From: Caldilineaceae bacterium
GTDB taxonomy: Bacteria > Chloroflexota > Anaerolineae > Caldilineales > Caldilineaceae
DNA: 64,000 bases
Assembly (NCBI GenBank): GCA_022842065.1
Contig: JALHQH010000039.1
Span: 26,671-90,670, forward strand
Reading direction: 5' to 3'
Shown here: one piece after another, positions 53,201 through 61,856 of the stretch
Layout of the letters: every line of letters starts with the position of its first letter
Numbering within the stretch: position 1 is the stretch's first letter
Made by a program: the position numbers and the translations under genes
The notes under the pieces: model-generated
Databases searched by the model: none
What the model saw: the letters and a program-made list of their open reading frames with translations, nothing else
Told to the model about the DNA's origin: nothing

Positions 53201-53714
53201 CTTTGTCGATTCGTCGGTGGAAAAGGTACAGGTCAAAGTCAAGGGGTTGACCGCTGAGCGTTACATCGTCACCTGCAATGGTCGCCGCCTGGAGCTACGC
53301 AGCACTGGGGTGCCTGGTGAATATGTGGCCGGGGTACGCTATCAAGCCTGGCAACCACCCTCTTCGCTCCACCCCACCTTGCGCGTGCATTCGCCGTTGG
53401 TCTTTGACATTGTCGATAGTTGGAATAAGCGCGCGATCGGTGGCTGTACCTATCATGTGGTGCATCCCGGTGGGCGTTCGTATGATGATTTCCCGGTCAA
53501 TGCCAATGTGGCCCAATCGCGGCGCGTCAGCCGCTTCTGGGAGTATGGCCATACCCCCGGCGGCGTCTTCTACTATCCGACCACACCGGCCCCGCGCCAA
53601 CGGATCTTCCGCAGCGGGGGCAGCCGGCTTGGGCTGGTTGAACTGCCGGCGGCTGAAACGAATCCTGAATTTCCGCACACGTTGGATCTGCGATGGAAGC
53701 CAACCGTCTTGTAA
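50289..53714 (+). CDS. transglutaminase-like / DUF2126 protein
   Basis: A 1141-residue cytosolic protein. Residues 1-80 are the bacterial transglutaminase N-terminal beta module (HVAVHHKTSYLYDRNVALSP). Residues about 140-260 hold the papain-like core with Cys180 (GSCRDSSWLLVQIL), His229 (DLHAWAEVYIPG) and Asp245 (GLDPTSG). From about 300 to the end is the DUF2126 (COG4196) region, with LTMGGEPTFVSVDDMQAPEW and GTGGGNHVTLGAATPMDSP, glutamate- and histidine-rich and resembling the glutamine-synthetase-like/amidoligase fold. So peptide cleavage or transfer and amide ligation may be joined in one chain. No signal peptide. ATG start, 97 bp after the alpha-E gene, and overlaps the next by 22 bp. 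Confidence 0.92.
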   Translation: MSIHVAVHHKTSYLYDRNVALSPHVFRLRPAPHCRTPIESYSFRILPADHFINWQQDPFGNYQARVVFPEKARALVVEIDLVADMTVINPFDFFVESYAETYPFAYDELLASELTPYLEIKEAGPGLQAWLTGVDRSTLPIVDFLVEINRRLCSDIAYSIRMEPGVQSCEETLERAIGSCRDSSWLLVQILRHLGLAARFVSGYLVQLTADIAALDGPVGPTADFTDLHAWAEVYIPGAGWIGLDPTSGLFAGEGHIPLSCTPDPASAAPVTGYTDKCEVTFEFENSVQRLHEDPRVTKPYTTEQWEALVALGNQVDADLLAGDVRLTMGGEPTFVSVDDMQAPEWNTAADGPHKRQLANGLVRRLHDAFGEGGILHYGQGKWYPGEELPRWKLAAFWRTDGVPLWRNEKLLADISKDYGHTVADAERLLTKIGQWLGLKSDYVQPAYEDSFHYILAEDQLPVNVDPLKANLKDPLERRRLASLLQRGLDTPTGYILPMRWDYAIQGWDSAAWTFRRGHLFLIPGDSPMGLRLPLSSLPAVAQEELEPSFERNLIEELPRLPDYHDLLQARLEEAVATQPALSSEPVTLRAPQQPVQQVIQQTIAKPRVWKEVPRTALCVEPRGGCLYLFMPPLSYLEHYLELLAAIEMAAQELNLPVILEGYDPPTDYRLQKILVTPDPGVIEVNIHPAHSWQQLVDNTVKLYDEAHLSRLGTEKFMQDGRHTGTGGGNHVTLGAATPMDSPFLRRPDLLRSLVTYWQHHPGLSYLFSGMFIGPTSQAPRVDEGRDDHLYELEIAFQQIPAPGTPVPPWFVDRVLRNLLVDITGNTHRAEFCIDKLFSPDSSTGRLGLVELRAFDMPPHAQMSLAQMLLVRSLLAWFWREPYDHKLIRWGTELHDRFLLPHYVEADLCEVMEDLQRAGYDFRLEWLAPFFEFRFPRFGTINLRGMELEVRMAIEPWHVLGEEVSSAGTSRFVDSSVEKVQVKVKGLTAERYIVTCNGRRLELRSTGVPGEYVAGVRYQAWQPPSSLHPTLRVHSPLVFDIVDSWNKRAIGGCTYHVVHPGGRSYDDFPVNANVAQSRRVSRFWEYGHTPGGVFYYPTTPAPRQRIFRSGGSRLGLVELPAAETNPEFPHTLDLRWKPTVL

Positions 53715-56329
53715 CGCCAGCGGGCGCCACCTCCCCCGCCCGCTGGTTGCACTACGCACCTATGGTCGAGACCCACGATGAAATGCGGCAGGCAGATGGG
53801 CAGATCCGTCCCCATTGGCAGCAGTTGATGGGCATGTTTGGCGCGCTTGGCCTGGGGGGCATGGCCCACCTACAGCAGGATGTGCGTCGGTTGTTGCGCG
53901 ACAATGGCGTCACCTACAATGTCCACGGCGCGCCCGATGGGCTACAACGTCCTTGGCCGCTCGACATGATTCCGCTGATTATTGCCGAGGATGATTGGAC
54001 CACGATTGAGGCTGGCGTGATTCAGCGGGCCGAACTGCTCAACCTGGTCTTCAAGGATCTCTATGGCGAGCGCAAGTTGATTGCCCAGGGCTTGATCCCG
54101 CCCGAATTGGTCTATGGCCATATCGGCTTTCTGCGCCCCTGTGACCGTGCCCTGCCCGACCGCGAGCGCCAACTGGGCATTTATGCCGCCGACCTGGCCC
54201 GTGGACCCGATGGCCGCATGTGGGTACTCAGCGACCGCACACAGGCACCCTCTGGGGCCGGCTATGCGCTGGAAAATCGCACCGTGATGGCGAGCGTCAT
54301 GCGCAGCATGTTTGGCGGCGGGCAGATTCGCTACCTCTCCAACTTCTTTCGCGAACTGCAAATGGCGCTGATCGATTTGAGTCCGCAAGCGCGCGAGAAT
54401 CCCCGCATCGTGGTCATGACCCCCGGCTCGCACAACGAAACCTATTTTGAACATGCCTATCTGGCTGCCTATCTTGGCTATTCGCTGGTCCAGGGCAATG
54501 ATCTGACCGTGGTTGACGGCACGGTAACCCTTAAATCGTTGGCGGGCTTACAGCCGGTCGATGTGATCCTGCGCCGCGTTGATGACAACTTCTGTGATCC
54601 GCTGGAATTGCGCGAGGATTCTTTTCTGGGCGTAGCCGGCTTAATTGAAGCGGCGCGGCGGCAGAAGGTGGCCGTTGCCAACCCGTTGGGCAGCAGCGTT
54701 TTGGAGAATGCTGGTCTGATTCCCTTTCTGCCGGGCCTGGCTAAGCACTTCTTCAACGAAGCGCTGATCCTGCCGACGGCGGCGACCTGGTGGTGTGGTC
54801 AGCCACGTGAACTGCACTATGTGCTCGAAAATTTGACCAACTTGGTGATCAAGCCGATTGCGCGCCAGAGCCGCAGCAGCACCGTCTTTGGTGAGCGGCT
54901 GAGTAAAAAAGAGCTGAGTGCGCTGCGCAGCCGCATTCAGGCGCAACCCCACCTCTATGTGGGGCAGGAGCAGGTGAGCTTTTCCACCAGCCCTTGTTTT
55001 GTCGACGGCCAGTTGGAGGCGCGCCACACGGTGCTGCGCAGCTTTGCCGTCGCCCGCCCCAGTGGCTATGTGGTGATGCCCGGTGGTCTGACCCGCAGCG
55101 CCTCGACGAGCGATAACTTTCTCGTTTCCAACAGCTTTGGCGGGATCAGCAAGGATACCTGGGTGCTCGCCAGCGATAAGCAGCAACATGTCAGTCTCTG
55201 GCTCACCGGCAACCGCAGCGAGTTGAGCCACGCTAATGAAAATTTCCTGCCCAGTCGCGCCGCCGAGAATCTCTTCTGGGTGGGGCGCTATACCGAACGG
55301 GCTGAAAATACGGTGCGCCTGTTGCGGGTGATCTTTGAGTATCTGGGCGGCGAGACGCTGCTGGCTGATGAGATCGAAAAAGCTTCGCTCCATCAACTCT
55401 TGCGCGCGCTGACCCATGTCACCATGACTTACCCCGGTTTTGTGGGTAAGGGCGCAGAGGCCCAACTGCGCGAGCCAACGTGGGACTTGCTCTCCTTCTG
55501 CCTCGATCCAAAGCGGACGGGCGCATTGGCCGCTGATCTGCGCGCGATGAGTAGCGCGGCCTATGCTGTGCGCGATTTTTGGGGGAATGACACCTGGCGC
55601 ATGATGAATGACATGGAAGAGTCGTGGAGCGCGCTGCGTGGCGGCCGCGGCCCCGGTCTTGACGCCGTGCAGCGCGAGTTGAATAACCTATTGACGCGGC
55701 TGATGGCGTTGGTCGGCCTTCACACCGAGAGCATGATCCACACGGCGCGCTGGCAACTGCTGGATATGGGGCGCCGCTTGGAACGTGCCCTGCGCACCGC
55801 CGCCTTTTTGCGCGCCACGCTGGTGGTGCAGCAGCCGCAGCTTACGCAACAACTGCTGCTGGAGAGTGTGCTGAAGGCGACCGAAAATGTGATTACCTAC
55901 CGGCGGCGCTATCGGTCGCACCTGCACCTGCAACCGGTGCTCGATCTGCTGCTGCTCGATGACAAAAATCCGCGCGCGCTGATCTACCAGATCAACCAAC
56001 TGCAAACGCATGTCGGCAAGTTGCCCCACTTTGTTGACGACTATCGCATGAGCGCGGAGGAACAATTGCTGCTGCAAGCGTACACCCGGTTGCGGCTGGC
56101 CGACACTGCAGTGCTGGCTAAACCGTTACCCGACAGTGGCATCTGTCAAGCGTTGGACGATCTAATGCGCGATCTTAGTGGGATGCTCAGCGAGCTTTCC
56201 AATGAACTAACCCAACGCTACTTCACCCATGCCCAACCGCCCCGGCAATTCACCGCCATCCAGAGTGATCTCTTGACCCCACTGCTGGTCAGTGTGGCGG
56301 ATGGGCTGCCTGTGGTGGAGCAGCTATGA
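53693..56329 (+). CDS. fused circularly permuted ATP-grasp / alpha-E protein
   Basis: An 878-residue protein that joins what is split in the first two operon genes. Residues about 40-500 are a type-2 permuted ATP-grasp (DVRRLLRDNGVTYNVHGAPD, RPWPLDMIPLIIAEDDW, MTPGSHNETYFEHAYLAAYL, DVILRRVDDNFCDPLELRED, FVDGQLEARHTVLRSF). From about 510 to the end is an alpha-E domain (PSRAAENLFWVGRYTERAENTVRL). The operon therefore has two ATP-grasp and two alpha-E units. The ATP-grasp copies are clearly diverged paralogues. ATG 53693 lies inside the end of the previous gene; ATG 53762 is an alternative. It overlaps the next start by 4 nt. Confidence 0.92.
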   Translation: MEANRLVTPAGATSPARWLHYAPMVETHDEMRQADGQIRPHWQQLMGMFGALGLGGMAHLQQDVRRLLRDNGVTYNVHGAPDGLQRPWPLDMIPLIIAEDDWTTIEAGVIQRAELLNLVFKDLYGERKLIAQGLIPPELVYGHIGFLRPCDRALPDRERQLGIYAADLARGPDGRMWVLSDRTQAPSGAGYALENRTVMASVMRSMFGGGQIRYLSNFFRELQMALIDLSPQARENPRIVVMTPGSHNETYFEHAYLAAYLGYSLVQGNDLTVVDGTVTLKSLAGLQPVDVILRRVDDNFCDPLELREDSFLGVAGLIEAARRQKVAVANPLGSSVLENAGLIPFLPGLAKHFFNEALILPTAATWWCGQPRELHYVLENLTNLVIKPIARQSRSSTVFGERLSKKELSALRSRIQAQPHLYVGQEQVSFSTSPCFVDGQLEARHTVLRSFAVARPSGYVVMPGGLTRSASTSDNFLVSNSFGGISKDTWVLASDKQQHVSLWLTGNRSELSHANENFLPSRAAENLFWVGRYTERAENTVRLLRVIFEYLGGETLLADEIEKASLHQLLRALTHVTMTYPGFVGKGAEAQLREPTWDLLSFCLDPKRTGALAADLRAMSSAAYAVRDFWGNDTWRMMNDMEESWSALRGGRGPGLDAVQRELNNLLTRLMALVGLHTESMIHTARWQLLDMGRRLERALRTAAFLRATLVVQQPQLTQQLLLESVLKATENVITYRRRYRSHLHLQPVLDLLLLDDKNPRALIYQINQLQTHVGKLPHFVDDYRMSAEEQLLLQAYTRLRLADTAVLAKPLPDSGICQALDDLMRDLSGMLSELSNELTQRYFTHAQPPRQFTAIQSDLLTPLLVSVADGLPVVEQL

Positions 56330-57303
56330 ATCAAGTCGCCACCGCCCAACCGCCTGCTGAAGTACGGCCCATGACCACCTATCGGATTGTCCACAAGACC
56401 GAGTATCTCTATGACCGCAGCGCCAGCCTCTGTTACAACGAGGTGCGCATGTTGCCGCGCTCCTTTGTGCAGCCACGCTTGCAGCAACAGTGTCTCGAAA
56501 CGTATGTGGTCGTTGAACCGGTCTGGGGTGATCACCGCGAGCGGGTTGACTATTATGGCAACCGTGTGCTCTTTTATGCGATTCGCCAGCCCCACAGCGC
56601 CATGTCGATTACGGTGACCAGTCAGGTGCGGGTTGAGCCACAGCCCTTGTTGCCGGCTGATCTTGCCGATGACACCGTCGCGCGGGATCAAGCCGCTTTG
56701 TACAACTTATCCTGGGAGAAGGCCTCCACCCACCTGCGTACCGAACTGACGCCGGCCAACCTGGAGGCGCGTGAGTTTGTCCTGAACTCGCCGCTGATCA
56801 CTGGGTTCGCACCCCTGGCTACCTACGCCGCCCCTTCCTTTCCCAAAGGCCGGCCCTTGCTCGAAGCCGCACAGGATCTGATGGCGCGCATCTACCATGA
56901 CTTTGACTTTGTCTCCGGTGCGACCACTGTCGCGACGCCACTGAGCGAAGTCCTGGAAAAGCGCCGCGGGGTCTGCCAGGATTTTGCCCAGATCATGGTC
57001 GGCTGTCTGCGCACCAAGGGGCTGGCCGCGCGCTATGTCAGCGGCTATATTGAAACCCTGCCCCCACCTGGCCAGGAAAAGTTGCAGGGCAGCGATGCCT
57101 CCCATGCCTGGTGTGCGGTCTACCTGCCAGGGGTCGGCTGGTTTGACTTTGATCCCACCAACAACCTGGTGCCCACGGACCAGCATATTATTGTGGGCTG
57201 GGGCCGCGACTTTGCGGATGTGACACCGCTCAAAGGGGTTTTCTTCGGCGATGGCCGCCATCGCTTGACGGTGAGCGTGGACGTGATGCGCGTGGAAGCG
57301 TAA
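56326..57303 (+). CDS. transglutaminase-like cysteine protein (COG1305)
   Basis: A 325-residue protein with the bacterial transglutaminase N-terminal module (TYRIVHKTEYLYDRSASLCY, about 18-37) and a papain-fold core: Cys217 (KRRGVCQDFAQIMVGCL), His260 (DASHAWCAVYLPG) and Asp276 (WFDFDPTNN). All three catalytic residues are present, so peptide bond cleavage or transfer is expected. No signal peptide. It ends the operon, with ATGA overlap to the fused gene upstream. The last 30 nt of the gene and the following bases are duplicated 147 bp downstream. Confidence 0.92.
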   Translation: MNQVATAQPPAEVRPMTTYRIVHKTEYLYDRSASLCYNEVRMLPRSFVQPRLQQQCLETYVVVEPVWGDHRERVDYYGNRVLFYAIRQPHSAMSITVTSQVRVEPQPLLPADLADDTVARDQAALYNLSWEKASTHLRTELTPANLEAREFVLNSPLITGFAPLATYAAPSFPKGRPLLEAAQDLMARIYHDFDFVSGATTVATPLSEVLEKRRGVCQDFAQIMVGCLRTKGLAARYVSGYIETLPPPGQEKLQGSDASHAWCAVYLPGVGWFDFDPTNNLVPTDQHIIVGWGRDFADVTPLKGVFFGDGRHRLTVSVDVMRVEA

Positions 57304-57495
57304 CAGTGCAAGCGCCTGGCGCGTAGGCCCCTTTACCGTGTAGTCTGCCGTTGCCGTGTGTAGTCTGCATCCCCTGATGCAGACCGGTGCGCATCGGGGG
57401 ATGCGCACTACACGTGGCTGAGTGTGGATGTGCTGCGCGTGGCAGTGTAACGGTGCAAGCGCCTGGCGCGTAGGCCCCGTTACCGTGTAGTCTGC
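57271..57495. repeat. 78-bp direct duplication of the transglutaminase gene tail
   Basis: Copy 1 (57271-57348) contains the last 10 codons and stop of the transglutaminase gene and 45 bp beyond. Copy 2 (57418-57495) matches at 70 of 78 bases by my count. Copy 2 would still read LSVDVLRVAV and stop, so it looks like the remnant of a second gene end. Between them is a long palindrome with stem GTGCGCATC/GATGCGCAC (57387-57408). Confidence 0.85.
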
Positions 57496-57579
57496 ATCCC
57501 CTGATGCAGACCGTTGCGCATCCCCTGATGCAGACCGTTGCGCATCCCCTGATGCAGACCGTTGCGCATCCCCTGATGC
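57494..57579. repeat. 24-bp hairpin repeat array upstream of the LuxR regulator
   Basis: Three perfect tandem units of 24 bp (GCATCCCCTGATGCAGACCG plus TTGC), at 57494, 57518 and 57542, and a partial fourth unit. Each carries a GCATC-CCCT-GATGC hairpin. The array ends 39 bp before the regulator ATG. There are no unique spacers, so it is not CRISPR. Confidence 0.9.
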
Positions 57580-57618
57580 GCACTACACGATGGGTGGTGG
57601 TTGTGGTAAACTAGGCCC

Positions 57619-60357
57619 ATGGAGACGCTGATTTTAGCCACCAAGCTCTATATGCCACCGCCCCATCCCAAAGCGATTGCGCGTCCGGCCCTGTTGGCAA
57701 GGTTGCAGCGCGGATTGGAAGGGAAAGTTACGTTGGTGGTTGCGCCGGCGGGGTGTGGCAAATCTACCCTGCTTAGCCAGTGGTTACAGACGCTGGATCG
57801 ACCGGCCGCCTGGGTGACGCTCGATCCGGCTGATAATGAGCCTACCCGCTTTCTGACCTATTTGATCACTGCGCTGCAACGGTTGCAGCAGCCTGCTGAC
57901 GCACGCTGGGGTGAACAGAGCTTAGCGCTACTGGCGTCACCCCAACCACCGCCCATTGTTACTGTCCTCACCACGCTCATCAATGAAGTCGCTTACACTG
58001 CCCGCTCTCTGCTGCTCGTGCTCGACGACTATCAGTTCATTGAAGCCGCGGCGGTCCACCAACTGGTCGATTTCCTCATCGCTTACTTGCCTCCCCCCTT
58101 GCATCTTGTCATCATTAGCCGCCAGGAACCACCCCTGACCCTTGCCCGCCTGCGCGCGAGCGGTGCGCTAACCGAGCTCAAAGCGGATGAACTACGTTTC
58201 TCAACCGCCGAAGTCGCCGCGTTTTTTGCGACCACAGTTGCGCTCCCCCTTGCCGATCGCAAGGTGGCAACGTTGACTGCGCACACCACTGGTTGGGCGG
58301 CTGGGCTGCGGCTGATGGCCATGCGTTTACAAACCGGGGCGGCGGGGATTGATCGTGAAAAGCTGGCTGCCACCATTGCCAACCTGCAGCGCGATCAGCG
58401 TCCCATCTTTGACTATCTAACGGTTGAGATCTTCGAACGGCTGCCGGTTGACCGGCAGCACTTTCTCGTCCAGAGTGCCCTATTGGATCGCCTATGTGGC
58501 GACCTCTGCGTAGCGGTCACCGGCAATGCCCAAAGCCAGCAATTGCTGGCCGAATTGGCGCAGGAACAGCTCTTTCTGACGGGACTTGATGATTGTCACC
58601 ACTGGTATCGCTACCATGGTCTCTTTGCCGATTTTTTACGTCATCGGCTGCGTCAACTGGACCCGGCGCTGGTGCAAGAATTGCATGGGCGCGCCGCCCA
58701 CTGGCACGCAACCCACGGCCTGCCTGCTGTCGCGATTGATCATGCGCTGGCCGCACAGCATTACGCGCTGGCGGTGCAGGTGATCGAAACGAATGTGATG
58801 CAGATGGTGCAGACCACCGAGGTCGCTAACCTGGCGGGCTGGTTGCGCGCCTTGCCGGCGGATCTGGTTGCGGATCGGCCCCTGCTCGCCTTTGCCCAGG
58901 CGGGCACCGCGTTGTTACAAGCCCAATTTGACCAGGCAAATCAGTGGCTCGACGTTGCGGAGCAGCGCTTGGCAGCGCTCCCGCTCACCGCACCGCTGCC
59001 GCTCCCGCTTGACACGATCCACGGTTATCTGGATGCACTGCGCGCGACGACAATGGTCAACTTGCGGCAGGAAGTGGCATCAATCATTGCCGTCTCCCAG
59101 CGCGCGCTGGCGCAGCTACCGGCGGATGAGAAATTCTTGCGCGGCGCAGTTGCCCTTAATCTTGGTGATGCCTACTGTTTGCAACAGGAAAACAGCCGGG
59201 CCGAGCAAGCCTTCGCCGAAGCGGTGGCCCTGACCCAACAAGCTAATAACTTGACTCCCCATTTGGCCGCTTTGGGCAGTCAAGGTGGCCTCTATGCCCG
59301 CCAGGGTGACCTCCCGCGCGCCGCGGCGATCTATTGTCGGGCCATTGAATTGGGTAAAAGTTGGGGCAAACCCACCGGTGAGGAACATCCGGCCACGGGC
59401 AAAGCTTATGCCTTTTACGCCGCCATCCTGTATGAATGGAATCAGCTGGCGGCAGCTGAAGCAGCAGCGCGCCAAGCAATTGCTTGCTGTCAACGCTGGG
59501 GCCATCTTTACCATCAAATGGATGGTTATGTGCAGTTAGTCAATGTCCTTTGTGCCCAGCATAGATTTGAGGAGGCCGTGGCTACGCTGACCACGGCCCG
59601 CTTGCTGGCCACCGCACGTTGGCAGCAAGCCCAGCAACAAGCCGCCCCGACTGCATTGGCTCATCAGCTCATGGGCGCGGTCGAGCAGTTGCAACTGTGG
59701 CTCTGGTTGCGCCAGGGCCGGCTGCCCGCGGTTGCACAATGGCTAGCGACCGAGCAACTGGCCGATCGGCTGGCCCTGGCCCTGATGCACACCCGGTTGG
59801 CCCTCGCCCAAGCCCAATGGGAGACCGCGGCCCACTGGCTAGATGAACTGGCGCAACAGCTCCGTCGTCAAACCAACAAGAGCGGCGAGATCACCTATTT
59901 ACTCTTGCGGGCACAATTGCAACAAGCCCGTCACGAGCCGGCTGCTGCCCACCGCGTGCTGGCCGCAGCGCTGGCCCTGGCCACGCCCTCTGGCTACCTG
60001 CGCACCTTTCTCGATGAGGGGGAACCGATGGCGGCATTACTTGAGCAGGCCGCGCAACGCGGGCAGTTAAGCGACTATGGTCGGCAGGTACAGCGTCACT
60101 TTGCCCCTGGGTTGACGGTACCGCCCTCGGCTACCCCACTGCTTACCCCAGCCACCACTTTGGTCGAACCCCTGAGCGCGCGCGAACTGGAAGTCTTACG
60201 GCTAATGGCCGCCGATCTCACCCACCAGGCGATTGGCGAGCAGTTGGTGATCAGCCTTAACACCGTGCGCGCCCACGCCAAAAACATCTACAGCAAGCTC
60301 AATGTCAACCGCCGCAGCCAGGCAATTGCGCGGGCGCGAACATTGGCGCTGTTGTAA
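57619..60357 (+). CDS. MalT-like LuxR-family ATP-dependent transcriptional regulator
   Basis: A 912-residue regulator of the LAL class. An N-terminal STAND/NACHT-like ATPase has Walker A APAGCGKST (about 42-50) and Walker B-like LLLVLDDYQFI. GLDDCHHWYRYHGLFADFLR marks the winged end of the ATPase. A long helical TPR region (about 400-830) is the likely inducer or partner platform. The C-terminal LuxR HTH (about 848-910) reads LSARELEVLRLMAADLTHQA, then VRAHAKNIYSKLNVNRRSQA. It should activate genes in response to a small ligand, as MalT does with maltotriose. Its target is unknown. Both flanks carry palindromic repeat arrays. ATG start; ribosome site weak. Confidence 0.93.
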   Translation: METLILATKLYMPPPHPKAIARPALLARLQRGLEGKVTLVVAPAGCGKSTLLSQWLQTLDRPAAWVTLDPADNEPTRFLTYLITALQRLQQPADARWGEQSLALLASPQPPPIVTVLTTLINEVAYTARSLLLVLDDYQFIEAAAVHQLVDFLIAYLPPPLHLVIISRQEPPLTLARLRASGALTELKADELRFSTAEVAAFFATTVALPLADRKVATLTAHTTGWAAGLRLMAMRLQTGAAGIDREKLAATIANLQRDQRPIFDYLTVEIFERLPVDRQHFLVQSALLDRLCGDLCVAVTGNAQSQQLLAELAQEQLFLTGLDDCHHWYRYHGLFADFLRHRLRQLDPALVQELHGRAAHWHATHGLPAVAIDHALAAQHYALAVQVIETNVMQMVQTTEVANLAGWLRALPADLVADRPLLAFAQAGTALLQAQFDQANQWLDVAEQRLAALPLTAPLPLPLDTIHGYLDALRATTMVNLRQEVASIIAVSQRALAQLPADEKFLRGAVALNLGDAYCLQQENSRAEQAFAEAVALTQQANNLTPHLAALGSQGGLYARQGDLPRAAAIYCRAIELGKSWGKPTGEEHPATGKAYAFYAAILYEWNQLAAAEAAARQAIACCQRWGHLYHQMDGYVQLVNVLCAQHRFEEAVATLTTARLLATARWQQAQQQAAPTALAHQLMGAVEQLQLWLWLRQGRLPAVAQWLATEQLADRLALALMHTRLALAQAQWETAAHWLDELAQQLRRQTNKSGEITYLLLRAQLQQARHEPAAAHRVLAAALALATPSGYLRTFLDEGEPMAALLEQAAQRGQLSDYGRQVQRHFAPGLTVPPSATPLLTPATTLVEPLSARELEVLRLMAADLTHQAIGEQLVISLNTVRAHAKNIYSKLNVNRRSQAIARARTLALL

Positions 60358-60415
60358 ACCGCCGGCTTAGTATCACACTCTATTCTTCACCTTGTTTTCC
60401 GGCAATTTTCAATAT

Positions 60416-60567
60416 GGGAACGTGTACTGCGCATCCCCTGATGCGCAGCCTGGAAACGTGTACTGCGCATCAGGGGATGCGCAGCCTGGAAACGTGTACT
60501 GCGCATCCCCTGATGCGCAGCCCAACTTGCTTACCGCCCGTTCGCATCTGAGGATGCTCACTACACG
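60416..60567. repeat. 36-bp hairpin repeat array downstream of the LuxR regulator
   Basis: Three tandem 36-bp units (60416, 60452, 60488), each with CGTGTAC and the hairpin TGCGCATC-CCCT-GATGCGCA, then a degenerate unit to about 60567. In the middle unit the loop is AGGG, the complement of CCCT, while the flanks keep their direction. The hairpin is the same family as that at 57350-57579. No protein coding is likely. Confidence 0.88.
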
Positions 60568-60682
60568 TTTCTGTTCACCAATTACATCATCAATCACATC
60601 ATGATGTGATTACCTGCCCCGTTATCGCTGCTACACTGGGGCAAGCGTGTACGAAGTAATCGGAAATCGTCAGGAGGAGAAC

Positions 60683-61846
60683 GTGGTAACAACGCAAAAA
60701 ACATTCGTGGCGCAGCCGGTCACCGGGCAAAGCGGGGCGCGATCACGCACCGCCTACATCGATAACTTGCGGATCTACCTGACCCTGTTGGTGATCTTTC
60801 ACCACGCCGCGATTGCCTATGGCGGGGCCGGTGACTGGGGGGTGATGGATCGCGTAACAGATGAAATTAGTCCGATCCTGTTGTCGATCTTTAATGGGGT
60901 GAATCAAGCCTACTTTATGGCAGCCTTTTTTCTGCTGGCCGGTTATTTCACCCCGGCCGCCTTTGACCGTAAAGGCGGCCAACAATTTCTGGTGGATCGC
61001 CTGCTCCGGTTGGGAATTCCGCTGCTGATCTATAGCACGCTCATCATCAACCTAAATGGCTATCTGTTGGATCGGTTTTATCAGGGCATACCGTTTCAAA
61101 TACGTATTGGCTACGAGCCGGGCCATCTTTGGTTTTTGCAGGCGTTGCTGCTGTTCGCCGTTGTCTACCTGCTCTTGCGGCTGGTGACTGGGCGTGGCAC
61201 GCCGCCAGCGGTTAGCGCGATGGCGCATGCCTTCCCGGCTGATCGTCGCCTGTGGCTCTGGATTGGCCTCCTGACCATCGCAACTTTCGCGGTGCGGCTG
61301 CGCTTTCCGGTTGGCGTCTGGTGGCTGGGCATACAACCAGGGCATTTTGTCCACTATATCTTTGCCTTTTGCGCTGGTATTCTCGCCTATCACCATGGCT
61401 GGTTTGACGCGTTGCCGGCTGCGCAAGCCCGGCGTTGGGGGATTGGTGTGCTGCTGGGCATCCCCGCCTTTGGGCTGGTCGGCTTGCTGGCGGGGATCTT
61501 GAACGATCCAACCGCCATGAACCGTATGATGGGCGGTCTGCACTGGGAAGCCTTGCTCTATGCGCTGTGGGAATCGTTTTTCTTGCTTGCCGCTATGATC
61601 TTTCTGCTCCAACTCTTTCGTACCCGTTTCAATCAGGCGGGGCCGCTATTGCGCTTTATGGCGGTCAATGTCTATACCGTTTACATCATTCACCAGACGG
61701 TCCTTTACGTCGCCAACATTGCGCTCTTGTCGGTGGACTTGCCGTCGATTGTTAAGTTTTTCCTGGCGGCTACGCTGACCATTGTGCTCTGCTTCCCGCT
61801 GAGTGCGCTGCTGCGCCGGTTGCCGGGCGCAACGCGCATCCTCTAG
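60683..61846 (+). CDS. acyltransferase-3 family membrane protein (OpgC-like)
   Basis: A 387-residue membrane protein with about ten hydrophobic segments, of the acyltransferase-3 family that moves acetyl or succinyl groups onto surface glycans or lipids. The first segments carry the conserved RTAYIDNLRIYLTLLVIFHH (the Arg and His residues at the presumed active site), and later YEPGHLWFLQALLLF and VYTVYIIHQTVLY. It might decorate the polysaccharide made at the other end of the window, but this is only inference. I choose GTG 60683 because AGGAGG lies 5 nt upstream. An earlier GTG at 60647 is unsupported. MITE copy D begins about 10 bp after its stop. Confidence 0.87.
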   Translation: MVTTQKTFVAQPVTGQSGARSRTAYIDNLRIYLTLLVIFHHAAIAYGGAGDWGVMDRVTDEISPILLSIFNGVNQAYFMAAFFLLAGYFTPAAFDRKGGQQFLVDRLLRLGIPLLIYSTLIINLNGYLLDRFYQGIPFQIRIGYEPGHLWFLQALLLFAVVYLLLRLVTGRGTPPAVSAMAHAFPADRRLWLWIGLLTIATFAVRLRFPVGVWWLGIQPGHFVHYIFAFCAGILAYHHGWFDALPAAQARRWGIGVLLGIPAFGLVGLLAGILNDPTAMNRMMGGLHWEALLYALWESFFLLAAMIFLLQLFRTRFNQAGPLLRFMAVNVYTVYIIHQTVLYVANIALLSVDLPSIVKFFLAATLTIVLCFPLSALLRRLPGATRIL

Positions 61847-61856
61847 GGCACATAAT

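Noticed and set aside
54641..55465. 274-residue minus-strand ORF
   Set aside because: Lies fully inside the fused ATP-grasp/alpha-E gene, whose protein is conserved; no domain seen.
57494..57579. Possible CRISPR array
   Set aside because: Units are directly abutting without unique spacers, and no cas genes are present in the window.
60392..60604. ORFs on both strands through the hairpin array (GNVYCASPDAQP repeats)
   Set aside because: Periodic translation of the 36-bp repeats; open on both strands because the unit length is a multiple of 3 and palindromic.
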